Source: Flavobacteriaceae bacterium
GTDB lineage: Bacteria > Bacteroidota > Bacteroidia > Flavobacteriales > Flavobacteriaceae
Assembly: GCA_026992695.1 (NCBI GenBank)
Contig: JALWYP010000145.1
Coordinates: 1 to 7,178 of the forward strand
DNA: 7,178 bases
Reading direction: 5' to 3'
Part shown: in pieces, positions 6,132 through 7,178 of the stretch
Numbering within the stretch: position 1 is the stretch's first letter
Layout of the letters: each line of letters starts with the position of its first letter
Position numbers and translations under genes: made by a program
The notes under the pieces: model-generated
Told to the model about the DNA's origin: nothing
What the model saw: the letters and a program-made list of their open reading frames with translations, nothing else
The model's database searches: none

Positions 6132-7178
6132 ATGAAATTTATTGTATCGAGTTCGTATTTATTAAAGCAATTACAAGTATTAGGAGGTATTATTAACAAC
6201 AACAATACCCTACCTATTTTAGATAATTTTTTATTTTCACTTGACGGAAACCGGTTAACCGTTTCCGCATCCGATTTAGAAACTACTATTTCGGCAGAAC
6301 TAGATGTAGAGGGCGATCATAAAGGAGCTGTTTGTATCCCTGCAAGATTACTTTTAGATACTTTAAAAACATTTGCCGAACAACCGCTTACTTTTACAAT
6401 TGAAGAGAACAACACTATCGAGATTAGCTCTAGCCATGGCAAATACGCTTTGGCGTATGCAAATGCCGAAGATTTTCCTGCAAGTATTGAGTTGCAAGAC
6501 CCCAGCAAAACAACCCTTCCCGGAGATGTATTGGCAACAGCTATTTCAAAAACCATTTTTGCTGCCGGAAACGACGATTTACGTCCGGTAATGAGCGGTG
6601 TGTTTTTTCAATTTAGCACCGAAAGCTTAACCTTTGTTGCTACCGATGCACATAAATTGGTAAAGTACACTAGAAATGATTTACAGGCTTCGCAAACAGC
6701 CGAATTTATAATGCCTAAAAAACCGCTAAACTTATTAAAAGGAATTTTAGCCGGAAGCGAAGAAGATGTTACTATTGAGTATAACGATTCCAATGCAAAA
6801 TTTAGTTTTGATAACACGCAGTTAATATGCCGTTTAATTGACGGAAAGTATCCCAATTATGAAGCGGTTATCCCTAAAGAAAATCCCAACAAACTTACCA
6901 TAGACCGGAATTTATTTTTAAACTCGGTTCGTCGGGTTTCTATTTTCTCAAACAAAACCACGCATCAAATACGTCTTAAAATTGCCGGTGCTGAATTAAA
7001 TATTTCGGCAGAAGATATAGACTACAGCAATAAAGCCGAAGAACGTTTAACCTGCGATTATCAAGGAGACGATATGCAAATAGGATTTAACTCTCGTTTT
7101 CTTACCGAAATGCTAAACAACCTAAATAGCGAACAAATTGTGTTGGAAATGTCGCTTCCCAGTCGTGCAGGAATACTA
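6132..7178 (+). CDS. dnaN: DNA polymerase III subunit beta, sliding clamp (C-terminus cut by window edge)
   Basis: The frame is open for 349 codons from ATG 6132 to the window edge. DnaN forms a ring-shaped homodimer around DNA that tethers the replicative polymerase and serves as a platform for repair and mismatch-repair proteins. The N-terminus MKFIVSSSYLLKQL, the TLPILDNFLF and SASDLETTI blocks of domain 1, DDLRPVMSGVFF and VATDAHKLV of domain 2, and LIDGKYPNYEAVIP plus the domain 3 block EMSLPSRAGIL are all typical of Bacteroidota clamps. By comparison with the usual length of about 370 residues, some 20-25 residues are missing, including the extreme C-terminal part of the partner-binding pocket. 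There are no internal stops or frameshifts. The start is the only reasonable ATG and follows a good promoter; no strong Shine-Dalgarno sequence is seen, as usual in this phylum. The gene runs divergently from the phosphatase gene. Confidence 0.98.
   Translation, partial: MKFIVSSSYLLKQLQVLGGIINNNNTLPILDNFLFSLDGNRLTVSASDLETTISAELDVEGDHKGAVCIPARLLLDTLKTFAEQPLTFTIEENNTIEISSSHGKYALAYANAEDFPASIELQDPSKTTLPGDVLATAISKTIFAAGNDDLRPVMSGVFFQFSTESLTFVATDAHKLVKYTRNDLQASQTAEFIMPKKPLNLLKGILAGSEEDVTIEYNDSNAKFSFDNTQLICRLIDGKYPNYEAVIPKENPNKLTIDRNLFLNSVRRVSIFSNKTTHQIRLKIAGAELNISAEDIDYSNKAEERLTCDYQGDDMQIGFNSRFLTEMLNNLNSEQIVLEMSLPSRAGIL

Noticed and set aside
6317..6856. Short open frames on both strands inside dnaN
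   Set aside because: The dnaN frame is complete and highly conserved through this stretch, so these are shadows.

Overview
The window is AT-rich DNA that reads as chromosome of a Bacteroidota member, most likely a flavobacterium. The evidence is a DnaN with a very flavobacterial sequence, promoter-like TAnnTTTG boxes in front of several genes, starts without strong Shine-Dalgarno sequences, a half-length TauE/SafE protein and a PhoD-type lipoprotein. There are seven protein-coding genes, two of them cut by the window edges. I see no RNA gene, insertion sequence, CRISPR array, prophage or other sign of recent transfer.

Left part (1-2542, minus strand): a two-gene unit. The first gene encodes a 626-residue protein that joins a GCS2-type carboxylate-amine ligase domain to a C-terminal pair of CBS domains. 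Its stop codon overlaps the start of a zinc-dependent M14 hydrolase of the succinylglutamate desuccinylase/aspartoacylase family, which runs off the left edge. An amide-forming enzyme with a possible nucleotide-sensing domain is thus translationally coupled to an amide-cleaving enzyme. The substrate cannot be read from sequence, and this is the most open question in the window.

Middle (2543-3522): a 272-base intergenic region carries a 14-base direct repeat with a 23-base period and a TAnnTTTG promoter box. It leads into a plus-strand gene for an exported thioredoxin-fold protein whose active site reads CTPG instead of CxxC.

Right of centre (3548-5944, minus strand): three genes in a row, convergent with the thioredoxin-like gene. 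In transcription order they are a PhoD-like phosphatase lipoprotein, a membrane-anchored or secreted lytic transglycosylase of the MltD/Slt type, and a four-helix half-size TauE/SafE permease. The last two overlap. All three products belong to the cell envelope (phosphate ester hydrolysis, peptidoglycan cleavage, anion export), but nothing shows that they share a pathway.

Right edge (6132-7178, plus strand): dnaN, the replication sliding clamp, divergent from the phosphatase gene and cut about 20-25 residues before its expected end. The 187-base divergent region holds promoter-like elements for both directions but no recognisable origin. Most of the window is ordinary core-genome content. The items most worth a second look are the ligase-CBS/hydrolase pair, the altered thioredoxin active site and the spaced direct repeats.
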